Assembly: GCF_001887355.1 (NCBI RefSeq) | Contig: NZ_MPIN01000019.1 | Span: forward strand, 51,763-115,762 | DNA: 64,000 nucleotides | Direction: 5' to 3' | Source of the DNA: Cystobacter ferrugineus | GTDB taxonomy: Bacteria > Myxococcota > Myxococcia > Myxococcales > Myxococcaceae | Shown: positions 34,378-43,200 of the stretch, in pieces | Numbering within the stretch: the first letter of the stretch is position 1 | Layout of the letters: each line of letters opens with the position of its first letter | Translations under genes and position numbers: made by a program | The notes under the pieces: model-generated | What the model was told of the DNA's origin: nothing | Seen by the model: the letters and a program-made list of their open reading frames with translations, nothing else | Databases searched by the model: none

Positions 34378-35550
34378 TCAGAGGTTGAGCGCGCGCAGGG
34401 CGGCGAGCGCCAGGTCGAGCTGGCCCTCGGTATGCGCGGCGGACAGGCAGAAGCGCAAGCGGCTGGTGCCCTCGGGGACGGTGGGCGGGCGGATGGCCTT
34501 GACGAGCAGGCCCCGGGAGCGCAGCGCCTGGGACGCCGCGACGGCGCGCTCGGGCTCACCCACGATGACGGGGAAGACGGCGCTGCGCGGCTCCGCGGCG
34601 AAGCCGAGTTCTCGCAGTCCCTTGGAGAAGCGGTGGATGTTGCGCCACAGCCGGGCACGCAGCGCGTCATCGCGCTCGACGATGTCCACGGCGGCCTCGG
34701 CCGCGGCGCACAGGGCGGCGGGCAGCGCGGTGGAGTAGACGAGCGGCCGGGCGCGCTGGAGCACGAAGTCCACCACCGGGCGGGACGCGGCGATGTACGC
34801 GCCCAGCCCGCCGAGCGACTTGCTCAACGTGCCCATGCGCACGTCCACGGCCTCCTCCAGGCCCAGCGCCTCACACAGGCCCGCGCCGCGCTCGCCGAGC
34901 ACGCCCGTGGCATGCGCCTCGTCCACGAGGAGCGCCGCGCCGTGGGCCTGGCACACCTGGACGATGTCGCGCAGGGGGGCGAGGTCTCCGTCCATGGAGA
35001 ACACGGTGTCGGTGACGACGAGCCGGCGGCGCGCGGGGGTGGAGGCCAGGGCTCGCTCCAGCGCCTCGACGTCCGAGTGGGGGTAGACGACCGTGCGGGC
35101 GCGCGACAGCCGGCAGCCGTCGATGAGGGAGGCATGGTTGAGGGCGTCGGAGAAGACGGCGTCCTCGGGGCCCACGAGCGCCTGGAGGGTGCCCACGTTG
35201 GCCGCATAGCCCGAGTTGAAGAGGAGCACGGCCTCGGCGTGCTCGAAGGCGGCGAGCCGGGCCTCCAGCCGCTGGTGCACGGAGGTATCACCCACCACGA
35301 GCCGGCTCGCCCCGGAGCCCACGCCATGCGCCTCGAGCGCGGCGGCGGCCGCGGCGCGCACGGTGGGCGACGCGGCCAGGCCCAGGTAGTCGTTGGAGGC
35401 GAAGTTGACGAGCGTCTCGCCGCCCAGGCGCACGAGCGGCCCCTGGGCGGAGTCGAGCGGCTCCAGATACCGGCGCAGCCCCCGGGCCTTCAGGGCGTCG
35501 AGCCCCTCCTCGGCCCACGCGGTGACCACGCCTCCGGCACGCGCGCTCAC
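34378..35550 (-). CDS. bioF: 8-amino-7-oxononanoate synthase
   Basis: 390 residues from the GTG at 35550, which overlaps the bioB stop (GTGA); the frame continues upstream only as an antisense-like extension into bioB. It is a PLP enzyme that condenses pimeloyl-ACP/CoA with L-alanine, releasing CO2. Visible landmarks are [48 protein letters not shown] (Asp and His stacking on PLP) and the Schiff-base Lys244 in [11 protein letters not shown]. Length and motifs match BioF rather than the related 2-amino-3-ketobutyrate CoA ligase; the operon position settles it. Confidence 0.96.
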   Translation of the reverse strand: MSARAGGVVTAWAEEGLDALKARGLRRYLEPLDSAQGPLVRLGGETLVNFASNDYLGLAASPTVRAAAAAALEAHGVGSGASRLVVGDTSVHQRLEARLAAFEHAEAVLLFNSGYAANVGTLQALVGPEDAVFSDALNHASLIDGCRLSRARTVVYPHSDVEALERALASTPARRRLVVTDTVFSMDGDLAPLRDIVQVCQAHGAALLVDEAHATGVLGERGAGLCEALGLEEAVDVRMGTLSKSLGGLGAYIAASRPVVDFVLQRARPLVYSTALPAALCAAAEAAVDIVERDDALRARLWRNIHRFSKGLRELGFAAEPRSAVFPVIVGEPERAVAASQALRSRGLLVKAIRPPTVPEGTSRLRFCLSAAHTEGQLDLALAALRALNL

Positions 35551-36578
35551 CGGGACGTGTCCGGCTCCAGCGGCCGGATGCCCGCCTTCTCCAGCAGGGC
35601 CATGTCCTGGGCGTACTCGGGGTTGCCCGTGGTGAGCAGCTTGTCGCCGAAGAAGATGGAGTTGGCGCCCGCGAGCATGCAGAGCAGCTGCGCCTCCTCG
35701 TTCATCTGCTTGCGGCCCGCGGACAGGCGCACCATGGACAGGGGCATGAGCAGGCGCGCCGTGGCGATGGTGCGCACCATCTCCACCGACTCCACCGGCT
35801 TCTGGCTCTCCAGGGGCGTGCCCTTCACCGCCACCAGCGCGTTGATGGGCACCGACTCCGGGTGCACCTCCTGGTTGGCCAGCGTGAGCAAGAGCCCGCA
35901 GCGGTCCTCCACGCTCTCGCCCAGGCCGATGATGCCGCCCGAGCACACGGAGATGCCCGCCTTGCGCACGCGCTCGAGCGTGCGCAGCCGATCCTCATAC
36001 GTGCGCGTGGTGATGATGTCGCCGTAGTGCTCGGCCGAGGTGTCCAGGTTGTGGTTGTAGGCGGACAGGCCCGCCTCGCGCAGCCGCTTCGCCTGGCTCT
36101 CGGAGAGCATGCCCAGCGTGGCACACGCCTCCATGCCGAGCGCCTTCACACCCTTCACCATCTCCAGGACGCTGTCGAACTGGGGACCGTCCTTCACCTC
36201 GCGCCAGGCCGCGCCCATGCAGAAGCGCGTGGCCCCCGCGGCCCGCGCCTGGGCGGCGGACGCGAGCACGGATTCCACCGGCATGAGCTTCTCGGCCTTC
36301 ACGCCCGTGTGGTGGCGCGCCGCCTGGGGGCAGTAGCCGCAGTCCTCGGGACAGCCGCCCGTCTTGATGGACAGCAGCGAGCACAGCTGCACCTTGTTGT
36401 CCTGGAAGACGGCCCGATGGACGGTCTGCGCCTTGTGGATGAGCTCCAGCAGTGGCAGCGCGTAGAGGGCGCGCACCTCGGGCAGCGTCCAGTCATGGCG
36501 GACGGTGACACCGGGAGGCGGCACGGCGAAGTGGGCGTGGCCGTGGAACGAGTCGTCGGAAGGGGCGTGGGCGGACAT
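35547..36578 (-). CDS. bioB: biotin synthase
   Basis: 343 residues from ATG 36578 (GAGGAG just before). A longer frame to 36629 is rejected because its start codon lies inside the BirA-type operator. BioB is a radical SAM enzyme that inserts sulfur into dethiobiotin. The radical-SAM 4Fe-4S ligands are Cys76, Cys80 and Cys83 (CPEDCGYC). Other family motifs are [23 protein letters not shown] and LSAGRKQM, whose Arg is the 2Fe-2S ligand. It is the first gene of bioB-bioF-bioD. Confidence 0.97.
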   Translation of the reverse strand: MSAHAPSDDSFHGHAHFAVPPPGVTVRHDWTLPEVRALYALPLLELIHKAQTVHRAVFQDNKVQLCSLLSIKTGGCPEDCGYCPQAARHHTGVKAEKLMPVESVLASAAQARAAGATRFCMGAAWREVKDGPQFDSVLEMVKGVKALGMEACATLGMLSESQAKRLREAGLSAYNHNLDTSAEHYGDIITTRTYEDRLRTLERVRKAGISVCSGGIIGLGESVEDRCGLLLTLANQEVHPESVPINALVAVKGTPLESQKPVESVEMVRTIATARLLMPLSMVRLSAGRKQMNEEAQLLCMLAGANSIFFGDKLLTTGNPEYAQDMALLEKAGIRPLEPDTSR

Positions 36579-36622
36579 GGGCTCCTCGGAAGAGCGCCGA
36601 ACGTCGTGGATGGCCCCCATCG

Positions 36623-36654
36623 TTGTCAACCACGCGGCACGCCCGGGTTGACAA
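36623..36654 (-). promoter_or_regulatory. BirA-type biotin operator upstream of bioB
   Basis: TTGTCAACC (36623-36631) and GGTTGACAA (36646-36654) form a perfect 9-bp inverted repeat with a 14-base spacer. It differs from the classical BirA box TTGTAAACC-N14/16-GGTTTACAA by a single symmetrical base in each half. It lies 45 bases upstream of bioB, and each half contains a TTGACA that could be a -35 box. Binding by a BirA with an N-terminal HTH would repress the operon when biotin is plentiful. The match is seen; the regulator is inferred. Confidence 0.75.
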
Positions 36655-36668
36655 CCCCCGGGCGTGCC
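36636..36668. terminator. strong hairpin overlapping the biotin operator
   Basis: Perfect 12-bp stem GGCACGCCCGGG / CCCGGGCGTGCC with a 9-base loop TTGACAACC that contains most of one operator half-site. It lies downstream of the GlsB-like gene on the same strand, so it may end that transcript; whether it also affects bio transcription is open. Confidence 0.5.
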
Positions 36669-36725
36669 GGAAACCGCTCGGAAATCAGGGACTTGCAGGG
36701 GTCATCCCCCCGAAGGCCCGCTCCG

Positions 36726-36995
36726 TCAGGCGTGGATTCTGCGTCCGCGGCCCGCCCAGCCCGCCAGGAACAACACGACGATGGCTCCAATCACCGACAT
36801 GATGAGACCCGACGGCTGCAGGTCGAGGACGCTCCGGCCGGGCGAGAACAGCGCGCCGATGAAGCCACCCACGAACGAGCCCACGATACCCAGCAACATC
36901 GTCGCGATGAGACCCATGGACTGGCGGCCCGGAACCAGAGCACGCGCGATCAGACCCGCCACCAGACCCACCACGATGAACCAAATGATGCTCAT
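36726..36995 (-). CDS. GlsB/YeaQ/YmgE-family small membrane protein
   Basis: 89 residues, start at ATG 36995 with GAGGAGAG upstream. It has three hydrophobic helices with many Gly: SIIWFIVVGLVAGLIARALV, then LIATMLLGIVGSFVGGFIGA, then LIMSVIGAIVVLFLAGWAG. The VPGRQSMG loop after the first helix is typical of the transglycosylase-associated (GlsB/YeaQ/YmgE) family, known as stress-induced inner-membrane proteins of uncertain role. A much longer open frame covers it and runs antisense to radA; that extension is not real. Confidence 0.88.
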   Translation of the reverse strand: MSIIWFIVVGLVAGLIARALVPGRQSMGLIATMLLGIVGSFVGGFIGALFSPGRSVLDLQPSGLIMSVIGAIVVLFLAGWAGRGRRIHA

Positions 36996-37181
36996 CTGTT
37001 CTCTCCTCGATCGGGCACCGCCCCGTGCGGCCCCAGTGGTCTGCAAATTGGGGACCCCCTCCCCGGAGCACAACTTGATCCCCCGGATTCCGATGGATCC
37101 CCACGCCCCCCTGCTCGCTCTCCATCCGTCCAGGAAATGAAATGGGGCGGCGTGGGAGGGGTGCGCTAGAGAACAACTCCC

Positions 37182-38543
37182 ATGGCGAAGGCGAAGACGC
37201 ATTACGCGTGTCAGGCGTGCGGGTACCAGTCGGCGAAGTGGTTGGGGAAGTGCCCCGACTGCGGCGCGTGGAGCTCGCTGGTGGAGGAGACGGAAACGAA
37301 GGCGGACGAGAAGCGCCCGGCCTGGGGCGCCTCGGGCGGAGCCTCCAAGCCGGTGCGGCTGCGCGAGGTGAGCGGCGAGCAGGAGCAGCGCCGGCACACG
37401 GGCATCGCCGAGTTCGATCGGGTCCTCGGAGGCGGCGTGGTGGACGGCTCGCTGGTGCTGCTCGGCGGCGACCCCGGCATCGGCAAGTCCACGCTGCTGC
37501 TCTCCGCGTTGGACCGGCTGGGGCACGCGGGCCCGGTGCTCTACGTGTCGGGCGAGGAGTCCCTGCGGCAGACGAAGATGCGCGCCGAGCGCCTCCGGGT
37601 GGAGGGCGAGTCCATCCACCTGTTCGCGGAGACGGACGCGGAGCGGGTGCTCTCGGTGGCCGAGTCCCTCAAGCCCCGGGCGCTGGTGGTGGACTCCATC
37701 CAGACCATGTACCTGCCGGAGCTGGGCAGCGCGCCGGGGAGCATCTCCCAGGTGCGCGAGGTGGCCGGGCGCTTCATGGCCTACGCCAAGCGCAGCGGCG
37801 TGCCCACCTTCCTCGTGGGCCACGTGACGAAGGAGGGCTCCATCGCGGGCCCGCGCGTGCTCGAGCACATGGTGGACACCGTCCTCTACTTCGAGGGCGA
37901 GCGCGGCCACCCCTTCCGGATTCTGCGGGCGCACAAGAACCGCTTCGGCTCGACGAACGAGATCGGCGTCTTCGAGATGAAGGGCGCGGGGCTCGTGGAG
38001 GTGGCCGACCCCTCGGCGCTCTTCCTCGCCGAGCGCCCGGCGGGCAAGGCGGGCAGCGTGGTGACGTGCACGCTCAATGGCACGCGCCCCCTGCTGGTGG
38101 AGGTGCAGGCGCTGGTGGCGCCCACGGGCTACGGCACCGCGCGGCGCACGGCCATCGGCGTGGATGGCAACCGCGTGGCCCTGCTCGCCGCGGTGCTGGA
38201 GAAGAAGGAGGACATCCCGCTCGTGGGCTGCGACCTCTTCGTCAACGTGGCCGGCGGCATGCAGTTGTCCGAGCCGGCGTGTGACCTGGCGGTATGCGCG
38301 GCCCTGGTGAGCAGCCTGCAGAACCGGCCGCTGGAGGCGCACACCCTGGTGCTGGGCGAGGTGGGGCTCGCGGGCGAGGTGCGCGCGGTGGGCCAGGTGG
38401 AGCCGCGGCTCGCCGAGGCGGCGAAGATGGGCTTCCAGCGCGCCGTCATCCCCCAGGGCAGCGCCCGGCGGCTCGAGGACTCCAAGCTGGAGGTGATCGG
38501 CGTGGAGACGCTGTCCGAGGCGCTCGGCGCCATGTTCGACTGA
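37182..38543 (+). CDS. radA: DNA repair protein RadA
   Basis: 453 residues, the usual length. An N-terminal zinc finger has Cys10, Cys13, Cys24 and Cys27. A RecA-like ATPase core follows, with Walker A GGDPGIGKST (95-104) and Walker B LVVDSIQTM; the RadA-specific KNRFG lies at 252-256. The C-terminal half is the Lon-protease-like domain, lacking a catalytic Ser (GGMQLSEPACDLAVCAAL). RadA is a DnaB-type helicase that extends heteroduplex DNA during recombination and processes branched intermediates. It stands alone with a 186-base divergent region towards the GlsB-like gene. Confidence 0.97.
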   Translation: MAKAKTHYACQACGYQSAKWLGKCPDCGAWSSLVEETETKADEKRPAWGASGGASKPVRLREVSGEQEQRRHTGIAEFDRVLGGGVVDGSLVLLGGDPGIGKSTLLLSALDRLGHAGPVLYVSGEESLRQTKMRAERLRVEGESIHLFAETDAERVLSVAESLKPRALVVDSIQTMYLPELGSAPGSISQVREVAGRFMAYAKRSGVPTFLVGHVTKEGSIAGPRVLEHMVDTVLYFEGERGHPFRILRAHKNRFGSTNEIGVFEMKGAGLVEVADPSALFLAERPAGKAGSVVTCTLNGTRPLLVEVQALVAPTGYGTARRTAIGVDGNRVALLAAVLEKKEDIPLVGCDLFVNVAGGMQLSEPACDLAVCAALVSSLQNRPLEAHTLVLGEVGLAGEVRAVGQVEPRLAEAAKMGFQRAVIPQGSARRLEDSKLEVIGVETLSEALGAMFD

Positions 38544-38637
38544 GCGCGCCCCAGAACGACGACCGGCCCCGCGCCGCGTCCCCCTTCCCAGAGGACCGCG
38601 CGAGGCCGGTGCGGATGAGCCGCTCGAGGAGCGGGGA

Positions 38638-38859
38638 TCAGCCGCCGATGTTCTTGAGCACGGACATGCCCATCTCGTGCATCTGCTTCATCAGCTGAGC
38701 GATGAGCTGGTTGAGCTCCTGCTCCTTCTGCATCTTCATCTGGGCCTCCAGGAAGGGCTTCATCTCGGCGGGGGCCGTCGCGAGCATCTGGCTCTGGGCC
38801 GCGCTCAGACCGCCCATGGCACCCTTGGTAGCATCCGCAATCGAGGACAGAGAGGACAT
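38638..38859 (-). CDS. small Met/Gln-rich helical protein, 73 residues
   Basis: ATG at 38859 with AAGGAA seven bases upstream. The protein is almost wholly helical in character, rich in Met, Gln and Ala (EAQMKMQKEQELNQLIAQLM), with no signal peptide or membrane segment. It recalls small secreted or needle-like amphipathic proteins, but I do not recognise a family. A longer frame upstream has no ribosome site and is discarded. A weak inverted repeat GATAA-attgg-TTATC (38915-38929) lies in its promoter region. Confidence 0.6.
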   Translation of the reverse strand: MSSLSSIADATKGAMGGLSAAQSQMLATAPAEMKPFLEAQMKMQKEQELNQLIAQLMKQMHEMGMSVLKNIGG

Positions 38860-39040
38860 GTGATTTTCCTTGGGCCCGCTCGGGGCCGAAGCTGAGGTTC
38901 GAATCCAACTGCTTGATAAATTGGTTATCGATTCTTGAGAGCCGGAGTTTCCTCGCGGATTTTCGGAGCCATTTTCGGGAGACTTCGCAGCCCCCCCCAG
39001 GGAGCCCACTCCCGAGTCCCGGCTCGCGCGGGACGAGGCC

Positions 39041-39907
39041 TTGGATGCCCTGGCGGCGGTGCTCACCCGGCACTTCGGTGCGTCCGTGGTGGCGGGCACG
39101 GGAGAGCGCGCGAACCATGCCGCGCGCCGCGCCCGGGAGCTGCTGAGGGAGCGGATGGAGCAGGATCCCGGGCTCGACGAGCTCGCCCGGCTGTGCGGAG
39201 CGGATCGCTTCCAGCTGACACGCGCCTTCCGGAAGGCCTACGGCCTGCCCCCGCATGCCTACCTGGTGCAGCTGCGTCTGGCCGCGGCGCGCAGGAGGCT
39301 GGCGGCGGGGGAAACGCCCGCGGAAGTGGCGGCCGCCGTGGGGTTCGCCGACCAGAGCCACCTGGGCCGCTGGTTCCGCCGCGCGTTCGGGCTGACGCCA
39401 GCGGCCTACCGCGCGAAGTGCACAAACGTTCCCCAGACGGGGTGGGCTCCGGGCGCTGAGGATGCGCCACGACAACAGGAGAGCCCCACCATGCCCGAGA
39501 CCTTCACCACCAAGGTCGCGCTCATCGTGCGCGACGACCTCGCCATCTGGCAGCGCTTGAACGTCACCGCCTTCCTCTCCACGGGAATCGCCTCCTCGGC
39601 GCCGGAGGCCATTGGCGAGCCCTACGAGGATGCCGCGGGCAGGCGCTACAGCCGGATGCTCGGCCAGCCCATGCTTGTCTTCAGCGCCACCCGGGCGCAG
39701 CTCCAGGGCACCCATCGCGCCGCGCTGGAGCGCGGACTGGAGGCCGCCGTCTACGTGGGCGCCATGTTCTCCACCGGGAACGACGAGGCGAACCGCGCGG
39801 TGTTCCGGGCCGAGAACCCGGAGGATCTCGACCTCGTCGGCCTGGCGATCCGGGGCGACCGGAAACAGGTCGACAAGGCCGTGAAGGGCCTGGCGCTCCA
39901 CAAGTGA
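39041..39907 (+). CDS. AraC-type HTH domain without ligand domain, read in frame into a DUF2000 domain
   Basis: The frame after a stop at 38936 contains no ATG or GTG before the HTH; TTG 39041 is the best start I see. Residues about 20-125 are an AraC C-terminal DNA-binding domain with both helix-turn-helices: SLDELAR-like LDELARLCGADRFQLTRAF and AAVGFADQSHLGRWFRRAFG, then LTPAAYRA. The N-terminal cupin/ligand domain usual for AraC relatives paired with DUF2000 is absent, and only some 77 bases separate the frame from the neighbouring gene. The expected AraC stop is also missing: translation continues as NVPQTGWAPG into the DUF2000 protein. This is either a real fusion or an AraC remnant with a lost stop or frameshift. 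Confidence 0.55.
   Translation: MDALAAVLTRHFGASVVAGTGERANHAARRARELLRERMEQDPGLDELARLCGADRFQLTRAFRKAYGLPPHAYLVQLRLAAARRRLAAGETPAEVAAAVGFADQSHLGRWFRRAFGLTPAAYRAKCTNVPQTGWAPGAEDAPRQQESPTMPETFTTKVALIVRDDLAIWQRLNVTAFLSTGIASSAPEAIGEPYEDAAGRRYSRMLGQPMLVFSATRAQLQGTHRAALERGLEAAVYVGAMFSTGNDEANRAVFRAENPEDLDLVGLAIRGDRKQVDKAVKGLALHK
39491..39907 (+). CDS. DUF2000-family protein (possible internal start)
   Basis: 138 residues if translation begins at ATG 39491, which has CAGGAG about ten bases upstream. It matches the DUF2000 family in its opening (TTKVALIVRDDLAIWQRLNV), the GEPYEDAAGRRYSRML segment and the closing DLVGLAIRGDRKQVDKAVKG. The family is of unknown function and often lies next to AraC regulators. 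Here it is in the same uninterrupted frame as the AraC domain, so it can be made as part of the fusion, alone, or both. Confidence 0.7.
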   Translation: MPETFTTKVALIVRDDLAIWQRLNVTAFLSTGIASSAPEAIGEPYEDAAGRRYSRMLGQPMLVFSATRAQLQGTHRAALERGLEAAVYVGAMFSTGNDEANRAVFRAENPEDLDLVGLAIRGDRKQVDKAVKGLALHK

Positions 39908-39958
39908 GCCGCGCCCTCAGCTCAGGTAGCGCGCGGCCGGCAAGGGGGCTCGGAGAAA

Positions 39959-40002
39959 GAGAGGCGGTGCACGACCCGCGTGGCAATCGCGGCACCCCTC
40001 TC
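39959..40002. terminator. hairpin between convergent DUF2000 and czcA genes
   Basis: GAGAGG-c-GGTGC pairs with GCACC-CCTCTC: 11 pairs with one bulged C and a 21-base G+C-rich loop. It sits in the 116-base gap between the two convergent genes. Confidence 0.5.
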
Positions 40003-40023
40003 CGTCACACCGAGGAAACCGGC

Positions 40024-43000
40024 TCAGCCCGCCTTGCGCATCTTCTCCGCCGACGGCACCACCTCGAGGAAGCGCACCGGTATCCTCTCCACCAGCCGCT
40101 CCGTGTACTGGGTGAACAGGCGGTAGAGCACCGGCAGCAGCACCAGCGTCAGCACGCACGCGGAGATCGTCCCCGCCACGATCACCACCGCCAGCGGCTT
40201 CTGCGTCTCCGAGCCGATGCCTCGGCTCAAGCACGCCGGCACCAGGCCCAGCGCCGCCAGTGACGCCGTCATCAGCACGGGCCGCAGGCGCTCCGTCGCG
40301 CCGTTGAGAATGGCGGACTCCAGCGGTTCACCCGCCTCGCGCCGCTCGGCGATGGCCGACATCACCAGCACGCCGTTGAGCGCCGCCTGGCCGATGAGCG
40401 CGATGAAGCCCACCGCCGCCGCCACCGACAGCGGCATGCCCGCGAGGAACAGGCCGAAGACGCCCCCGATCAGCGCGAAGGGCACGTTCATCAGCGTGAT
40501 GACCGCCCGGCCGAACGAGTTGAACGCCTTGAAGAGCAGCAGCAGCGTCAACACGAGCGCCACCGGCACCACCGTCAGCAGCCGGTGCATCGCGCGCTCC
40601 TTGCTCTCGAACTCGCCGCCCCACTCGATGCTCACGCTCTGGGGCAGGGGCACGTCCCTGGCCACCTTCGCGCGGGCCTCCTCCACGAACGAGCCCATGT
40701 CGCGCCCACGCACGTTCATACGGATGCCGATGTAGCGCCGGCCATTCTCGCGGTTGATGGACGCACGGCCCTGGCCGTTGCCCACCTGGGCCAGCGCCTC
40801 GAGCGGCACCGTCACTCCGCCGTCCACCGGAACGCGCAGCTTGCGGATCTTCTCCACGTCGTCGCGGCTGGAGGAGGGCAGACGCATGACGACGTCGAAG
40901 CGCCGCTCACCGTCCCAGAACTCGCTCACCGGCTGGCCGCTGAGCGCCGTCTGCAGCACGTGCTGGAACTCGCCCATGTCCATGCCGTAGCGCGCGAGCG
41001 CCACCCGGTCCGGCGTCACCTGCACCTGCAACACCGCCGCGCTCTTCACCAGGCCCAGGTCCGCCACGCCCTCCACATGGGAGATGCTGTTCTTCACCTT
41101 CTCCGCCAGCTCCTGCAGCGCCGCCAGGTCGTCACCGAAGAGCTTCACGGCGATCTGCCCCTGCTGGCCGGAGATGCTCTCGTTGACGTTGTCGCCGATG
41201 GGCTGACTGAAGTTCACCTCCAGGCCGGGAATGCCATCGATGGGCTTCTTGAGCGCGTCCATCACCAGGTCGAGCGTGGGCGTCTCCTTGGGCCACTCGT
41301 GGGGCGGCTTGAGCTTGACGAAGAACTCCAGGTTGTTGGCCAGCTTGGCGTCCGTGCCGTCCTCGGGGCGGCCCAGGGCGGAGAGCACCTGCTCCACCTG
41401 CGGCGCCTGCTCGATGAGGTGGGTGATGCGCGGCACCAGCTTGCGGCCCTCGGTGAGGGAGACATTGGGGGGCAGGCTGAAGGTCATGTAGATGCTGCCC
41501 TCGTTGAGCGCGGGGAGGAACTCGCTGCCCAGCCGCGGCACCATCACCCCCGCCACCAGCAGGCCCGCCGTGGCCACGCCCAGCACCAGCCCGGGCCGCT
41601 TCAGGGCGAACCTCAGCGTGGGGCCGTAGGCGCGCTCGGCCAGCTTCAGCACCGGGCTCTCCTTGTGCCGGACTCCCCCGCGGTAGACGAACGAGGCGAG
41701 CACCGGCACCAGCGTCACCGAGAAGATGAGCGCGCCCACCAGCGCCGCCACCACCGTGTTGGCCATGGGGCTGAAGATGCGCCCCTCCACCCGCTCCAGC
41801 ATGAAGATGGGCAGATAGGCCGCGATGATGATGAGCATGGAGAACACCGTGGGCCGCACCACCTGGGAGGTGGCCTGGCGGATGCGCTCCTCCACCGGCA
41901 CGTCCTCGCCCGGCGCCCCATGGCCATGCCCGTGGTCCAGCGCCAGCTTGAGCAGGATGCTCTCGATGATGACCACGCCGCCGTCCACGATGACGCCGAA
42001 GTCCACCGCGCCCAACGACAACAGGTTGGCGGACATGCCTCGCATCTTCAGGTAGATGAACGAGCTGAGCAGCGAGAGGGGAATCAGCGTCCCCACCACC
42101 AGCGCCGCCCTCAGGTCCAACAGGAAGATGAAGAGGACGAGCGTCACCACGATGCCGCCCTCGAGCAGGTTGCGCCCCACCGTCTTGAGGGTGGTATTCA
42201 CCAGGTCCGTGCGATCATAGAACGGCTCCACTTTCGCCCCGTCCTGCTCCAGGCGGTGGTTGATCTCCCCCACCGAGTCGCGCAGGCGCGCGAGCACGTC
42301 GGAGGGATTCTCCCCGCGGCGCATCAGCACGATGCCCTCCACGGAGTCGAGGTTGGTGCCGCGGCTCACCACGCCCTGGCGCGGGGCCCAGCCGTCCGCC
42401 ACCTCCGCCACGTCCTTGATGAAGACGGGAGTGCCGTCATGCGTGGCCACGCGCACGTCGCGGATGTCCTCCAGGGTGGAGAAGAGCCCCTGGCTGCGGA
42501 TGACGAGCTGCTCTGCGCCGCGCTCCAGGACACCGCCCGAGGCGTTCTTGCTGCCGCCCTGGAGGGCCTTCTCCAAGTCGTCCAGCGTCAGGCCGAAGGA
42601 GGCCAGACGCGCCGGGTCCGGCTGCACGTGCACCTCGCGCAGCAGTCCCCCGATGGACACCACGTCCGCCACGCCATTCACGCGCAGCATCATCGGGCGC
42701 ACCACCCAGTCCTGCAGGGTGCGCAGCTTCATGGGGTCCCCCTTCGCACCGCTGAGCGTGTAGCGGTACACCTCGCCAATGGGCGTGGCGTAGGGCCCCA
42801 GTTCCGGGGTGATGCCCTCGGGCAGGTCCACTTCACGCAACCGCTCCAGCACCTGCTGGCGCGCCATCAGTCCGTCCACCCCGTCATTGAAGGTGAGGGT
42901 GACGAAGGACAGCCCGAAGAGCGACAGGTTGCGCAACCGGTTCAGGCCCGGAGTGCCATTGAGCGCGCGCTCCAACGGCAGACCAATCTGCCGCTCCACC

Positions 43001-43179
43001 TCCTCCGAGGGCTGGCCGGGAAAGAGGGTAATCACCTGCACCTGCGTGTCCGTGGGATCCGGGAAGGCCTCCACGGTGAGGCCCTGGAAGCTCACCCAGC
43101 CCCAGATGGCGACCAGCACCGAGAAGAAGAGGACAGCGGCCCGGTTCTTGAGTGAGAAGTCTACGATTTTGTCGAACAT
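40024..43179 (-). CDS. heavy-metal RND efflux pump, inner-membrane subunit (CzcA/CusA family)
   Basis: 1051 residues, full length. It has the RND plan: a first helix (AAVLFFSVLVAIWGWVSF), a large periplasmic loop, a central set of helices, a second loop, and a final set. The heavy-metal (HME) class is shown by GLTVEAFPDPTDTQVQV near the start and by SLGAVDFGVIVDGGVVIIE in helix 4, whose acids (D, D, E) form the proton/metal relay. The end has VALVLTLLLLFKAFNSF and the GQAALNGVLVMSAI motif. A His-rich loop DHGHGHGAPGED after helix 4 may bind metal on the cytoplasmic side. It pumps a divalent or monovalent metal (Co, Zn, Cd, Ni, Cu or Ag) out of the cell; which one is not clear. Last gene of the czcCBA-type operon. 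Confidence 0.93.
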   Translation of the reverse strand: MFDKIVDFSLKNRAAVLFFSVLVAIWGWVSFQGLTVEAFPDPTDTQVQVITLFPGQPSEEVERQIGLPLERALNGTPGLNRLRNLSLFGLSFVTLTFNDGVDGLMARQQVLERLREVDLPEGITPELGPYATPIGEVYRYTLSGAKGDPMKLRTLQDWVVRPMMLRVNGVADVVSIGGLLREVHVQPDPARLASFGLTLDDLEKALQGGSKNASGGVLERGAEQLVIRSQGLFSTLEDIRDVRVATHDGTPVFIKDVAEVADGWAPRQGVVSRGTNLDSVEGIVLMRRGENPSDVLARLRDSVGEINHRLEQDGAKVEPFYDRTDLVNTTLKTVGRNLLEGGIVVTLVLFIFLLDLRAALVVGTLIPLSLLSSFIYLKMRGMSANLLSLGAVDFGVIVDGGVVIIESILLKLALDHGHGHGAPGEDVPVEERIRQATSQVVRPTVFSMLIIIAAYLPIFMLERVEGRIFSPMANTVVAALVGALIFSVTLVPVLASFVYRGGVRHKESPVLKLAERAYGPTLRFALKRPGLVLGVATAGLLVAGVMVPRLGSEFLPALNEGSIYMTFSLPPNVSLTEGRKLVPRITHLIEQAPQVEQVLSALGRPEDGTDAKLANNLEFFVKLKPPHEWPKETPTLDLVMDALKKPIDGIPGLEVNFSQPIGDNVNESISGQQGQIAVKLFGDDLAALQELAEKVKNSISHVEGVADLGLVKSAAVLQVQVTPDRVALARYGMDMGEFQHVLQTALSGQPVSEFWDGERRFDVVMRLPSSSRDDVEKIRKLRVPVDGGVTVPLEALAQVGNGQGRASINRENGRRYIGIRMNVRGRDMGSFVEEARAKVARDVPLPQSVSIEWGGEFESKERAMHRLLTVVPVALVLTLLLLFKAFNSFGRAVITLMNVPFALIGGVFGLFLAGMPLSVAAAVGFIALIGQAALNGVLVMSAIAERREAGEPLESAILNGATERLRPVLMTASLAALGLVPACLSRGIGSETQKPLAVVIVAGTISACVLTLVLLPVLYRLFTQYTERLVERIPVRFLEVVPSAEKMRKAG

Positions 43180-43200
43180 GGATGCGTCTCCGGTCCGCGG

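Noticed and set aside
36996-38342. Minus-strand extension of the GlsB-like frame across radA
   Set aside because: The real protein starts at ATG 36995 with a good ribosome site; the extension is antisense to radA and shows no protein-like features.
38896-38906. GGTTCGAATCC, which looks like a tRNA T-arm
   Set aside because: The flanking bases do not pair as a T stem on either strand, and no acceptor, D or anticodon arm can be drawn around it. It could be an attachment-site remnant, but no integrase or second copy is present.
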